A stretch of 64,000 nt of DNA from Thermoplasmata archaeon (lineage in GTDB: Archaea; Thermoplasmatota; Thermoplasmata; Thermoplasmatales; Thermoplasmataceae), in assembly GCA_021797555.1 (NCBI GenBank), contig JAJZZM010000013.1:186001-250000 (forward strand), given 5' to 3'. Position 1 is the stretch's first letter; each line of letters begins with the position of its first letter. The notes beneath the pieces are model-generated. The model ran no database searches. It worked only from the letters and a program-made list of their open reading frames with translations, and was not told where the DNA came from. This document shows positions 35,865 to 44,244 of the stretch, one piece after another. The position numbers were made by a program, and so were the translations under genes.

Positions 35865-38036
35865 TTATAATCCAAGATCTTCTGGTGATGGGACATTCCC
35901 AGTCCAAATATTAACATTATTCTCGGTTTTCTCAGTTTTAGTCTTGGTTTTAGTTTCCTTTTCAGTCTCTTTTTCATTTAGCATTTCTGCGTATTTATCT
36001 GGCAAAGAACCCTCAATTCCCATATTTCTATTCCCTTCAATATATGTGGTTTTATATACGAATCCATTCCCATCTGCAAAGTTTCTCGCACTCTGGTTTA
36101 TGCCCAGCCCTTTTTTTATAAAGTTAAATCCAGCCACAGTTATCTGGAAGATCCACTTTTTATTGTCTTTATTATCCTCCTCAATTTTAAATTCACTCTG
36201 CATTTCTTTATCCTCGTAAGATAAATTTTTATAACCATCAGAAGAATGCATTGCATCTTCTTTGTTATAATGGAGGCTTAACATCTTTGCAAAGAATTCA
36301 TCGATAATTTCAGGCACTTCTATTTTAGAAACCACAGGAATAAAGTCAGGATTATCCTCAATCCACGCACCAAGCAGTGAAACAACTTTTCTGCCATCAT
36401 CCTCTTTGCGTTTTAATTCCCTGTATTTTTTAACAATGTCATTAATGTTTTTCTTTTTTAATTTATCATATAGCATTCCTCCTGCCATGCTCTTGATTCT
36501 GTTTATAAATTCTTTGCCCTTATCCTGTGTTACCTTATCTATGACATCATTTTTATCAAATACAAACTTATAAATCCTTTTATCCTGTGCTTTTTTCTCC
36601 ATTGCGTCAATATCTTTTATATCCTTTGATTCGGTGTTTCTGGAGAATATAAAGGTTGCAAGAACATCGTAATTTGTTAAAGATTTATCCATATTGCCCC
36701 TTATGTTCTTTCCAGTGGATTTTAATCTTGACATGGATCTCTCATCAAGCAGTGCTTCTTCAATGTATATGGGGAGATTTGTTGCATTTGCAATTGCATG
36801 GTGCCTAAATGAGCTTTTTAATGCATCATCGTTCATCTTTGCCCTGAATATGCCATAATCCATTGCCAGAGCCATATCAATGGTGAAACTCTTGCCAGTA
36901 TCGGATTCTCCAATGGCATCAATTGTTACAAGATAATCTTCAAATCCTATCACGTTTATTATATTTGCACCGATAATGCCATAATATAGTGTTAATTGCT
37001 TGGGTGTCAGCAAATCAATGCCTTCTTTATAAACATTGAAATCCATTTGCCCGATATTTAAACCACTTATCAGGACTTTCTGATAATCCACATCCCTTCT
37101 GGCATAACATTTATCTGGGAATTTAATTATTTCATCCTCAATATAAAATTTGGGTTCTTTGTATTCTCCCTCTTCGATAGGAAGGGCATTAAGGCATTCA
37201 GTGAATAAATTAACATTGCCCGGATAGACAGTTATATTCACAAATTCAGATTTATTAAAGACCTCACCATTAAATTCAATCATATCCACGCCATCAATTT
37301 TAAGCCGTTTTATTTTATCCTGAATAGGTTCACCATCCTGATTTTTCAATGTTATTTTTGTTTTTATATATTTTATGCCGTAGGTGTTTTCAACAATACT
37401 TAAATTGTAAGGATTCTCTTGTTCCCACCCAGCGTATACTGCCGGCTGATTATTCACCCATTTTATTGGTACCCATAAACCTTTGTCTATTTCATTGTTT
37501 ATTTCATTGTTTATATTTTTGATATTTATTTTTTTGTGCAATTTTATTATCTCTCCCCATTCATTTTTTAGCTGGGTTTTTGAATAATGTTTGGCAATTT
37601 CAAAAGCCTCTGACACTTCTGCTTCATTCCAATCTTCTTTATTCAGCAAAATCACAGCCATCACACCATCATCTCTGGAGAATCCCTCCCCGTTTAATAT
37701 AGTAGCCATGTCAGCATTAAGGCTATCCAACTTTTTTAATGAATCCCTTATCAATTTCTTGTAGATTGATTCAACTTCATTATCACTTTTTAGGTCATCA
37801 TTTGGTACTGGTTTTTTCACTGGTGGTTTTTGGTGTTTAAGAGGTTCTGGGTGTGGATATTTTTTCAAAATTTCATCAGCCTTCTTTTTGGCATCTGCTG
37901 TTTTTTTCTTTTCATCAGCCAACCTTATCTTTTCTTCATCAGAAAGTTTAAAGAGATCATCAAGCACATCATTGTCTGGCTTTATATCTGGTTTGCCATC
38001 TTTGATATTTTTTATATCTTTTTTATCTTCTGCCAT
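35865..38036 (-). CDS. Large P-loop ATPase, probable replication helicase/initiator of the element
   Basis: 723 aa from the ATG at 38036, chosen because GGAGGTG lies 7 bases upstream; an earlier in-frame start overlaps the LSm gene. Residues 1-110 are charged and disordered. Walker A is GESDTGKS near 374-382, a probable Walker B acidic pair is in LPIYIEEALLDE, and a sensor-like TFIFSRN follows, an SF3/D5 or DUF927-like helicase layout. The C-terminus may be a winged helix. The iteron region lies immediately after it. Integrated plasmids often code such a protein as Rep; activity is inferred. Confidence 0.65.
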   Translation of the reverse strand: MAEDKKDIKNIKDGKPDIKPDNDVLDDLFKLSDEEKIRLADEKKKTADAKKKADEILKKYPHPEPLKHQKPPVKKPVPNDDLKSDNEVESIYKKLIRDSLKKLDSLNADMATILNGEGFSRDDGVMAVILLNKEDWNEAEVSEAFEIAKHYSKTQLKNEWGEIIKLHKKINIKNINNEINNEIDKGLWVPIKWVNNQPAVYAGWEQENPYNLSIVENTYGIKYIKTKITLKNQDGEPIQDKIKRLKIDGVDMIEFNGEVFNKSEFVNITVYPGNVNLFTECLNALPIEEGEYKEPKFYIEDEIIKFPDKCYARRDVDYQKVLISGLNIGQMDFNVYKEGIDLLTPKQLTLYYGIIGANIINVIGFEDYLVTIDAIGESDTGKSFTIDMALAMDYGIFRAKMNDDALKSSFRHHAIANATNLPIYIEEALLDERSMSRLKSTGKNIRGNMDKSLTNYDVLATFIFSRNTESKDIKDIDAMEKKAQDKRIYKFVFDKNDVIDKVTQDKGKEFINRIKSMAGGMLYDKLKKKNINDIVKKYRELKRKEDDGRKVVSLLGAWIEDNPDFIPVVSKIEVPEIIDEFFAKMLSLHYNKEDAMHSSDGYKNLSYEDKEMQSEFKIEEDNKDNKKWIFQITVAGFNFIKKGLGINQSARNFADGNGFVYKTTYIEGNRNMGIEGSLPDKYAEMLNEKETEKETKTKTKTEKTENNVNIWTGNVPSPEDLGL

Positions 38037-38037
38037 T

Positions 38038-38355
38038 TTATACCACCTCCACTGTTGCAATCGCTGATTTTAAAACTATTATGGGCTTCTCTACTTCTCT
38101 GGTTATATTCCCATTAAAAACCTGATTTGTCTTTGTCTTTATGGTCAGATCGTACATGCCAAGATTACTCAGAATCCCTGTTATTTCACGCCCGTTGATT
38201 AATGTAATTTTAAGGTTTTTATTTAATAAAGTTTTATTTAGATCATCTGTGCCATATCGCAAGGGCTTTTGAACTTTATTGCTTTCATTATCTTTAAATA
38301 CTTTTAAATCCTTATTGTTCTTGTTGTTATCCACAACATTGTTATTTTTATACAT
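38038..38355 (-). CDS. LSm/Hfq-like small RNA-binding protein of the element
   Basis: 105 aa. Residues 1-40 are a polar Asn/Lys-rich tail. Residues 48-72 (LKITLINGREITGILSNLGMYDL) fit the Sm1 motif, with the conserved NG and G; residues 92-104 (IIVLKSAIATVEV) resemble the Hfq Sm2 motif, whose bacterial form ends KHAISTV. It is preceded by GAGGTGA, a strong ribosome-binding site, and its stop is one base from the Rep start. A ring-forming RNA chaperone that tunes plasmid copy number is an attractive guess; structure has not been tested. Confidence 0.6.
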   Translation of the reverse strand: MYKNNNVVDNNKNNKDLKVFKDNESNKVQKPLRYGTDDLNKTLLNKNLKITLINGREITGILSNLGMYDLTIKTKTNQVFNGNITREVEKPIIVLKSAIATVEVV

Positions 38356-38362
38356 TTTTTTT

Positions 38363-38509
38363 TCACCTCTTTTCTTTTGCCAGGTTCCACAATAAAGAAA
38401 ACTTCGCTAAAAACTCTGCCTCTGTCATCTGTGATGGTTCTGACATTATTATGGCTTTTAATTTCTCGTCATTTTTTGCAATTTCTCGAAGTGGTTTTAA
38501 ATCTATCAT
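38363..38509 (-). CDS. 48-aa protein between the AbrB-like and LSm-like genes
   Basis: Starts MIDLKPLREIAKNDEKLKAI and ends FSLLWNLAKEKR. Start ATG overlaps the stop of the AbrB-like gene as ATGA, and its own stop forms part of the ribosome-binding site of the LSm gene. The tight spacing and good helix pattern support a real small protein, but no family is recognised. It could be a protein-binding helical hairpin. Confidence 0.6.
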   Translation of the reverse strand: MIDLKPLREIAKNDEKLKAIIMSEPSQMTEAEFLAKFSLLWNLAKEKR

Positions 38510-38712
38510 TGATTCCAGGCCTCCTCTTCTGATGGTGCCACTGGCTTCCTGAATGTCAGTAACAAACCATTTCTTTTGAGTTCGAAAATCGCGATATCGT
38601 CCTTCTCTATACCTTTTGCACGCATGTAATCTTTTGGAAGCACGATATACATGCTCCCAGAGAGTTTACGTACGTTACACTTCCAAAACATCTTCTCTTG
38701 ACTCATTGTCAT
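38506..38712 (-). CDS. AbrB/SpoVT-like DNA-binding protein
   Basis: About 68 aa; ATG at 38712 or 38706 are both possible. The swapped-hairpin AbrB pattern is seen in CNVRKLSGSMYIVLPKDYMRAKGIEKDDIAIFEL. In archaeal plasmids such proteins regulate copy number or act as antitoxins. First gene of the operon leading to LSm and Rep, divergent from the wHTH gene at 38806, with which it shares a 93-bp control region. Confidence 0.75.
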   Translation of the reverse strand: MTMSQEKMFWKCNVRKLSGSMYIVLPKDYMRAKGIEKDDIAIFELKRNGLLLTFRKPVAPSEEEAWNQ

Positions 38713-38739
38713 CAAATCTTTAACAGAAATATACTAATG

Positions 38740-38804
38740 TATTTATTCGCATTAAAATGCTTACATATGAATAAATATATATAAGTGTTAAACATATGTT
38801 AAAC
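38740..38804. promoter_or_regulatory. Shared control region of the AbrB operon and the wHTH gene
   Basis: Contains the inverted repeat TATTTATTC (38740-38748) / GAATAAATA (38769-38777), the palindrome GCATTAAAATGC (38749-38760) and two direct TGTTAAAC copies (38786-38793 and 38797-38804) spaced 11 bp, one helical turn, directly before the ATG at 38806. The TATA box for that gene is about 38770-38784. Mutual or self repression by the two flanking DNA-binding proteins is likely. Confidence 0.6.
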
Positions 38805-38805
38805 A

Positions 38806-39432
38806 ATGAGTAGTCAGGGAAGACGTGAAAAACTTAAAACCGTTGAGACATTGGTATCATTGTTATTGGCAAATCCAACACTTACAAGAAAGGATATTCT
38901 GGATTTAATGATGGGAAAAAGGCAGGATGCTATTCCAGAATGGCTAAAATTTTCAGGTAAGGATGGAAAACTGAGACCACTAACAAGGCAATCGGTTTAC
39001 AAAGCTCTTGATTTCCTTAGAGATTCAGGGATTCTACATGAAGAATACAATACAATAGGGAGGATAAAGATGCTTGAATCCAATCCCAAAGGGATAAAAA
39101 TTAATAAATATACCATAAAAAGTGTAATTTTAAGCATTGATATGGATCAGGTAAGGAAAAAATACAGGGAATTGTGGATTCAGGGGTTCAGGCAATCAGT
39201 AAATTTTAATGTGCTGTCTGAAAAGGCTAAAAAAATGGCAATAGAACAGATGGGGAGGAGGTTTAATGTTATCAATGCTCTGGATGTGGAAGAAGAGGCT
39301 GAACAAATGGATTTTATAAATAAAAATATGGATGATAATGGTGTCTTAACCTATATGCATCTTCAGGATTTTGACACTGTAATGGAATACCTCAAGATGT
39401 ATGAAAAAAATGCTGATAAATTTATATTATAA
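38806..39432 (+). CDS. Winged-helix DNA-binding protein of the element
   Basis: 208 aa. Residues 8-80 are a winged helix: LLANPTLTRKDILDLMMGK, then LTRQSVYKALDFLRDSGILHEEY. The C-terminal 100 residues are helical and may dimerise. Leaderless start judged from the TATA box 25 bases upstream. It is the only gene besides the flanks on the plus strand in the element, and faces the integrase. Likely regulator of element genes; family name not recognised. Confidence 0.65.
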   Translation: MSSQGRREKLKTVETLVSLLLANPTLTRKDILDLMMGKRQDAIPEWLKFSGKDGKLRPLTRQSVYKALDFLRDSGILHEEYNTIGRIKMLESNPKGIKINKYTIKSVILSIDMDQVRKKYRELWIQGFRQSVNFNVLSEKAKKMAIEQMGRRFNVINALDVEEEAEQMDFINKNMDDNGVLTYMHLQDFDTVMEYLKMYEKNADKFIL

Positions 39433-39439
39433 TAAAAAA

Positions 39440-39473
39440 AATAAGCCTCCAAACTTGCGATTTAAGGCTTATT
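39440..39473. terminator. Hairpin between convergent wHTH and integrase genes
   Basis: Perfect 8-bp stem AATAAGCC/GGCTTATT with an 18-base loop, preceded on the plus strand by an A run and so giving a T run on the minus strand. It may end transcription from both sides. The loop side includes TTGCGATTTAAGGCT, whose complement occurs at 30696-30710. Confidence 0.5.
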
Positions 39474-39511
39474 CAATATAGCAATGGTATAAATTATGAG
39501 CTGGATCAACA

Positions 39512-40834
39512 TTAAGAATATTCCACGATAACACGATCATTGCCCAGTGCCATTTTAACAGTAAAACCTGCGTTTATGTATTCCTCAACCTGATCAATAG
39601 GTATTACCTTCTGTTTATGCGTTTTGCCCAATTCATCCTTGTCCTTTTCAATCTGGGCAGTTATATCTATTTGCTTGGCACCAAACAATTTATCACGTGC
39701 CATCTTGGTTATTTCATCGGCATTCAGATCAAGAAGCTTGTTTTTAGTAATTTCCTCATCACTAAAACCTGCCATCATTAAAAGCTGTGTTCTAAATTTA
39801 ACTTCTATCTCATCTTCGGTCATGCCCTTCCTCTCGGTTTCAAGGTATTTGGTGGATTTAAGATAAGCAGACCTCATGGATTCAACCATATCAGAGGATA
39901 GCAACCTTTCAGTTGTATAAGTATGCTCTATATCACCTTTGTGCCCCATAAAAAAGGTTCTGTAATCACGTGTAATAAGCCTCTCATCCTGTGCCCTCAG
40001 CAGTCTGGAAGCAAAATAAGGTCTAAGATCGTATGGTCTGTTATCATATCCCGCAGTTCTTATTGCCTTTCTAATAAGCTCAGATACCTTAGTCCTTGAT
40101 ATAAATCCATTATGCCTTAAGGCTAATTTGGAATAGGTCAGGAGTGGTGAATTCTCATTTAGTTCTTCACCTTGATTAATCCTTTCATTTAAATACAAGG
40201 CAATATAATTGCATCCTTCCTGACCAAGAAAAGTAAAATATTCATTTCTCTTTTTAGATATTGTTTTCCTGATCGTAATCTTGGCAGGTATTTTCTCAAA
40301 TTTCACACCATTGCGATCTATTATTAATCCCTCTATATCATTAAGTCTTATCCCATCAGTTCCAGATTCATTGCCAAGGCTCTGTATTCTTATTCCAGAA
40401 AAGGCAACCATGCCAATTGCCACCCTTCCCCTTGGATCAGATGCATTTAATACCTTTCTAAGATCTTCCTGTGAAAATATCTGCTTCCCCTCCAGAGTGG
40501 GAGTTGAATCACTGTCCTTTACTTTTAAATTCATTGATAGTTTTATGCCGTTAAATGAAAGCCATGATTTAACGGCTTTAATATTGCCTTTGATATAGCC
40601 TCCTGCATAATTTTTATCCTCCATGTCTGATATATAATCCCTAAGCATGTCAATTAACTGCCTATCCTTCATTTTCAACAATTTGAAAGGATCAACCCCG
40701 ATGGAAGTGCAAAATAAACCTAATCTTCTCAAATACACTTTTGCAGTTGTTTCAGAACCTCTTCTTAATTCCTTATACCACCTTGCAATTTCCTTATTTT
40801 TTCTAATTTCTTGATATTTTTCCTTCCTTGCCAT
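39512..40834 (-). CDS. int: Tyrosine recombinase (integrase) of the element
   Basis: 440 aa. N-terminal SAM-like core-binding domain (25-105). Catalytic residues: R149 in SGIRIQS, R271 in DLRPYFASRL, H298 in MGHKGDI and Y306 in EHTYTTER, the R-x-R-H-Y set of archaeal integrases. After the Tyr there is a ~130-residue helical extension, longer than in most phage enzymes. The gene is intact and lies wholly inside the element with attR 58 bp upstream, so, unlike SSV-type integrases, it is not split by integration. Confidence 0.9.
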   Translation of the reverse strand: MARKEKYQEIRKNKEIARWYKELRRGSETTAKVYLRRLGLFCTSIGVDPFKLLKMKDRQLIDMLRDYISDMEDKNYAGGYIKGNIKAVKSWLSFNGIKLSMNLKVKDSDSTPTLEGKQIFSQEDLRKVLNASDPRGRVAIGMVAFSGIRIQSLGNESGTDGIRLNDIEGLIIDRNGVKFEKIPAKITIRKTISKKRNEYFTFLGQEGCNYIALYLNERINQGEELNENSPLLTYSKLALRHNGFISRTKVSELIRKAIRTAGYDNRPYDLRPYFASRLLRAQDERLITRDYRTFFMGHKGDIEHTYTTERLLSSDMVESMRSAYLKSTKYLETERKGMTEDEIEVKFRTQLLMMAGFSDEEITKNKLLDLNADEITKMARDKLFGAKQIDITAQIEKDKDELGKTHKQKVIPIDQVEEYINAGFTVKMALGNDRVIVEYS

Positions 40835-40891
40835 GTATAATATAATACGTATACCTTATTAATATTTTTCATACGCAATAGCGTACTAATA

Positions 40892-40903
40892 CCGGCGGGC
40901 TCA
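40892..40903. other. attR: second copy of the tRNA-end core
   Basis: Exact CCGGCGGGCTCA in an otherwise AT-rich sequence. The surrounding 20 bases do not resemble a tRNA, so it is the copied fragment left at the far end of the element rather than a second gene. Confidence 0.85.
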
Positions 40904-41159
40904 TACTATTTATGATTTAAACCATTTTTATTTTATATGCTATGATATAAGTTTAACCTATTTGCTCACGCCAGTTATCCTGTGTAAAAATAAACGCTTT
41001 TCTGCAACGCATAACGGACAATACAGAATTTTTATAGTATAATCTTTACACAATGCCTGTTTAAAAATTTCTTTTGAATTATCAATTTTCATTATAGAAT
41101 TATGTCTATTCAAAGGTTATGCTATATAATACTATGCCAAAAAACCGGATTTTTTAATA

Positions 41160-41672
41160 TTATATTATGTTGCTTCTGCGTTCAAGCAATAATGTATCAT
41201 GCCATATATTATTTATCTTGGCTATTTTTTCCCTTGTTCCAACTATTCTAAAACCATATTTTTTATGCAGCATTAAACTTGCCTTATTCTCCGGGAAAAT
41301 TATGGATTGAAGTGTCCATATGTTACACTGCCAACTTTCATTGATAAGCTCATCCATCAAGGAGCCCCCGATACCCTTTCCCCTATAATTTGTTCCTATA
41401 TATATGCTTAATTCGGCAACTCCTGAATATACGGGCCTGCTGGAAACATGGCTTAAAGCACACCATCCTGATAAGACATCGCCATAAATAGCTACAAGCC
41501 TACATTCTTTAATATGGTTTTTATCCCATGCTTCCCGGTCTGGAACTTCTGTTTCAAATGTTGCAATTCCGGTTTTAATTCCATCATTATATATTCTGCT
41601 AATATCATTCCAGTCGCTTAAAATCATGTGCCGTATTTCTATTTTTTTATCAGCAGCATTCACAGCATTCAC
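41160..41672 (-). CDS. GNAT acetyltransferase (Pat/Bar-like)
   Basis: 170 aa. Acetyl-CoA motif RGKGIGGSLMDEL (about 113-125) and the pattern IYNDGIKTGIATFETEVP near 27-44 match the phosphinothricin/methionine-sulfone acetyltransferase group. These acetylate amino-acid analogues. Its own promoter is upstream at about 41,690-41,720. Just outside the element's right end, so host-coded unless an earlier insertion existed. Confidence 0.8.
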   Translation of the reverse strand: MNAVNAADKKIEIRHMILSDWNDISRIYNDGIKTGIATFETEVPDREAWDKNHIKECRLVAIYGDVLSGWCALSHVSSRPVYSGVAELSIYIGTNYRGKGIGGSLMDELINESWQCNIWTLQSIIFPENKASLMLHKKYGFRIVGTREKIAKINNIWHDTLLLERRSNII

Positions 41673-41796
41673 CTTATATTGTCCGGTCTATATATCAATT
41701 ATGGCCTATTTTCACTATATATTAATATTTATTGCTATTATACTTTATTTACATTATTTTAAAATAATTTATATATAAATTTGCATTCAATATAAA

Positions 41797-42654
41797 ATGG
41801 TACATATAATTAGCACAATAAATCTTAAGGGAGGCGTTGGAAAAACACAGACAACAATAGCATTATCGGAAATACTTGCAAATAATTATAATAAAAAGGT
41901 TTTAATTATTGATCTTGATCCGCAGACCAATGCCACGGTATCCTTAATGGATGAAACCAAATGGCTTGAGATGGATAAAAAGGGAAATACAATATTCCAA
42001 CTTTTCAGTGACAAGGTATATAATACAGAACTATTCAATATTAACAATTCTATAGTAAAGAATGTTTCAAATGTAAATTCAGGAATAAAAAATCTGGATC
42101 TGCTGCCATCAAGTTTAAGGTTAATTGATATACAGGATAAATTGCCTCTTGTATCAAATTCTGGTTATTTTATAAAAACGCCGATAACAATATTAAAGGA
42201 GGCATTGAATGAAACCATCAAAAATTATGATTATGTAATGATAGATTGCCCACCAAATTTAGGGTTGATAACATTGTCAGGAATTTATATTTCAGATTAT
42301 TATTTAATACCAACAGTTCCAGATATATTATCAACATATGGCATACCGCAGATATTAAGCAGGATTGAAAATTTTAAAATTGATGCAAATATAGATATAA
42401 AGCCACTTGGCATAATAATTTCTATGTTCAGGTCAAACAACAGGCTGCACAACTCAATCATTGATTCATTAAAATATAAGGAACGAAAGGCGGATTATCC
42501 AAGGATTTTCAATACATATATACCATTAAGCATTAAAATATCAGAGGCCGCAGAATTTAACTCAAGAGTTAATACCTTGGGCCAGAAATATGGTTATGAT
42601 TTATATAATAAATATGATGAACTTACTAAGGAGATAATGTCGTATGTCGAATAA
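41797..42654 (+). CDS. ParA-family partition ATPase
   Basis: 285 aa. Deviant Walker A KGGVGKT (11-17), motif LIIDLDPQTNAT (A-prime) and YVMIDCPPNLG near 147-157. Typical plasmid/chromosome ParA (Soj) without an N-terminal HTH. It overlaps the next gene by 11 bp, the place of a partner protein in par operons. A leaderless start is likely. It sits outside the att-bounded element, so it may belong to the chromosome or to a separate, older insertion. Confidence 0.85.
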   Translation: MVHIISTINLKGGVGKTQTTIALSEILANNYNKKVLIIDLDPQTNATVSLMDETKWLEMDKKGNTIFQLFSDKVYNTELFNINNSIVKNVSNVNSGIKNLDLLPSSLRLIDIQDKLPLVSNSGYFIKTPITILKEALNETIKNYDYVMIDCPPNLGLITLSGIYISDYYLIPTVPDILSTYGIPQILSRIENFKIDANIDIKPLGIIISMFRSNNRLHNSIIDSLKYKERKADYPRIFNTYIPLSIKISEAAEFNSRVNTLGQKYGYDLYNKYDELTKEIMSYVE

Positions 42655-43018
42655 GGAAAAAGCCTATGAGCTATCAAAATTATTAAGGTATATTGCAGGT
42701 AAAATAGAAAAAAATCCGGAATTAATAAACAATTTAAAAATAGAAATAAAAATAAAGGATGCTGATGATAAAATTATTAAAAAGAAACCTAATGAAAAAA
42801 TTAAGCTATATGATTTAAATGATAACGAATTATTGAAAAAATTAAAAAAAGAAAGTATAAAAACATTAAAGACTATAATAAGCGAAAATAATCTTGACAG
42901 TTCTAAAAGTACATTAAAAATTAAAGATAAAGATGAATTAATAAATTTTATTATGAAAAGATTACACGACCGTTATTATAAAGGAGAATCATTCAATGTA
43001 AAAAATAATAATCAGTAA
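42644..43018 (+). CDS. ParA partner candidate with SAP-like C-terminal half
   Basis: 124 aa, strongly charged. Residues 60-105 (LYDLNDNELLKKLKKESIKTL... DELINFIMKRL) look like the helix-extended-helix of SAP/Rho-N DNA- or RNA-binding domains. The 11-bp overlap with parA is the usual arrangement for a centromere-binding ParB-equivalent, which in archaea is often a small non-homologous protein. No ParB HTH is seen. Function inferred from context. Confidence 0.55.
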   Translation: MSNKEKAYELSKLLRYIAGKIEKNPELINNLKIEIKIKDADDKIIKKKPNEKIKLYDLNDNELLKKLKKESIKTLKTIISENNLDSSKSTLKIKDKDELINFIMKRLHDRYYKGESFNVKNNNQ

Positions 43019-43064
43019 TAATGTAAAATAGAAAATGTTATAAATAACGAAATCATATAAATTT

Positions 43065-43391
43065 ATGGTAGAAATCGAAACTGGGCTAAAACCCTATATT
43101 TCATTTTTATATAACAGGTCAAATTCTAAAATATTTGTTTTAAAAGGTTTCTATGATATATATATTGATAAAAAGGTATACTATTCAATAAATATGATTA
43201 ATATAATTAATAATGAGGTTAACCTATACCATTTTAATAAGATTATTTTTAAGGGCAATATTGATGATATAAAGGATTTTACTGTTTATTACCATTACAA
43301 CGTTATTCAATTTAAAATAATAAAATATTTAACATACCTGTTTATCTATTTTATTGTTTTTTATAGAATTATATTGGTTTTTGTTCATTAA
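43065..43391 (+). CDS. Small protein with C-terminal membrane anchor, not recognised
   Basis: 108 aa. Residues 1-80 are strand-rich with many Tyr/Ile; residues 83-106 are one hydrophobic helix. It follows the par pair by 46 bp and ends overlapping the next convergent gene by 4 bp. No family match; AT-bias could inflate its apparent coding character. Confidence 0.4.
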   Translation: MVEIETGLKPYISFLYNRSNSKIFVLKGFYDIYIDKKVYYSINMINIINNEVNLYHFNKIIFKGNIDDIKDFTVYYHYNVIQFKIIKYLTYLFIYFIVFYRIILVFVH

Positions 43392-44086
43392 TATCTATAA
43401 TGATCTAAAAGGCATAATATTGATTGGTAATAAAGTTCATAATTATTTGTTTCCATTGCTTCTTTTAGCATTTTACTGCATTCATTCATAATTGTTATTT
43501 TGTCATTGAACAATGGTTTTATGTTTTTATTTATATTAAAGACACCAGATTTTACAGTAAATGGATCAGGAGGGCATTGATAATCTGTACCAGCTTCCTT
43601 ATTATATAATGAGCACTGGCTTTTGTCATATTCTATTGAAAATTCATTTACATCCTTAAAATTAGCCACTATGGTTTCTATGCCCCCCGGTTCAATATTA
43701 TTCCAGCCCCCCTCAAGCATAGAATATTTCTCCATAGGGTTTAGTGTATATAAAAATGCCACAAAAAGTGTGCCATCCTCATTTTCTATAATTGCTAAAG
43801 GTGCTGAATTACTTTTAACTGATATATTTTTTAATGCTACAGGCCTGGTAGCAAATTCTACCTTAAAATCATAATAATAAAGTGGATAAAAAGCATCTCC
43901 AAAGGGATATATATTTAATACTTCATTGTTCTCATTTATGCCACGTATTAATATAAATGACAATTCCTTATTATTTGGATTTTCAAAATTCCATGATATC
44001 AATCCTTTTTCCTTATTATACCATGTATAATTAGATATTATGTCCTTTTCTTTTACATCCTCTGATATTAAGCCAGCAATTTTCAT
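43388..44086 (-). CDS. Beta-rich protein of unknown function
   Basis: 232 aa, rich in strands with few helices until 185, then a short helical tail. Two Cys occur in SQCSLYNKEAGTDYQCPPDPF, about 14 residues apart, and may form a disulfide. No signal peptide or catalytic motif is seen, and I cannot assign a family. Likely lineage-specific to Thermoplasmatales. Confidence 0.55.
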   Translation of the reverse strand: MKIAGLISEDVKEKDIISNYTWYNKEKGLISWNFENPNNKELSFILIRGINENNEVLNIYPFGDAFYPLYYYDFKVEFATRPVALKNISVKSNSAPLAIIENEDGTLFVAFLYTLNPMEKYSMLEGGWNNIEPGGIETIVANFKDVNEFSIEYDKSQCSLYNKEAGTDYQCPPDPFTVKSGVFNINKNIKPLFNDKITIMNECSKMLKEAMETNNYELYYQSILCLLDHYRY

Positions 44087-44244
44087 TATTAAATATAAAT
44101 AAATATAATATAAAATACTTTTTATTTTTTTATATTATTTTTTAATAATTTAATTTGTTTTATAATTATTCTAAATTTAAATATCTATATATAATTTTTA
44201 TCAATGTTTACCAAAAAGTATTTGAGAAGAAGTATAATTATAAA

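Larger units (their letters stand above)
30424..40903. mobile_element. Integrated plasmid/virus-like element at tRNA-Arg(CCG), about 10.5 kb
   Basis: Bounded by 12-bp direct repeats CCGGCGGGCTCA. It contains a tyrosine recombinase next to the distal repeat, a probable replication ATPase with an iteron-rich origin-like region, two DNA-binding regulators, an LSm-like protein, a restriction-modification pair and a coiled-coil protein. No capsid, portal or conjugation genes are recognisable, so an integrated plasmid is more likely than a virus. The recombinase gene is intact, and the tRNA is restored by the left end. Confidence 0.85.

Noticed and set aside
40892-40903. A second tRNA gene at the right end of the element
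   Set aside because: Only the terminal 12 bases match a tRNA; no stems or anticodon precede them.
41797-42654. ParA as part of the integrated element
   Set aside because: It lies outside the att-bounded interval; membership would require a second, larger integration for which no repeat was found.
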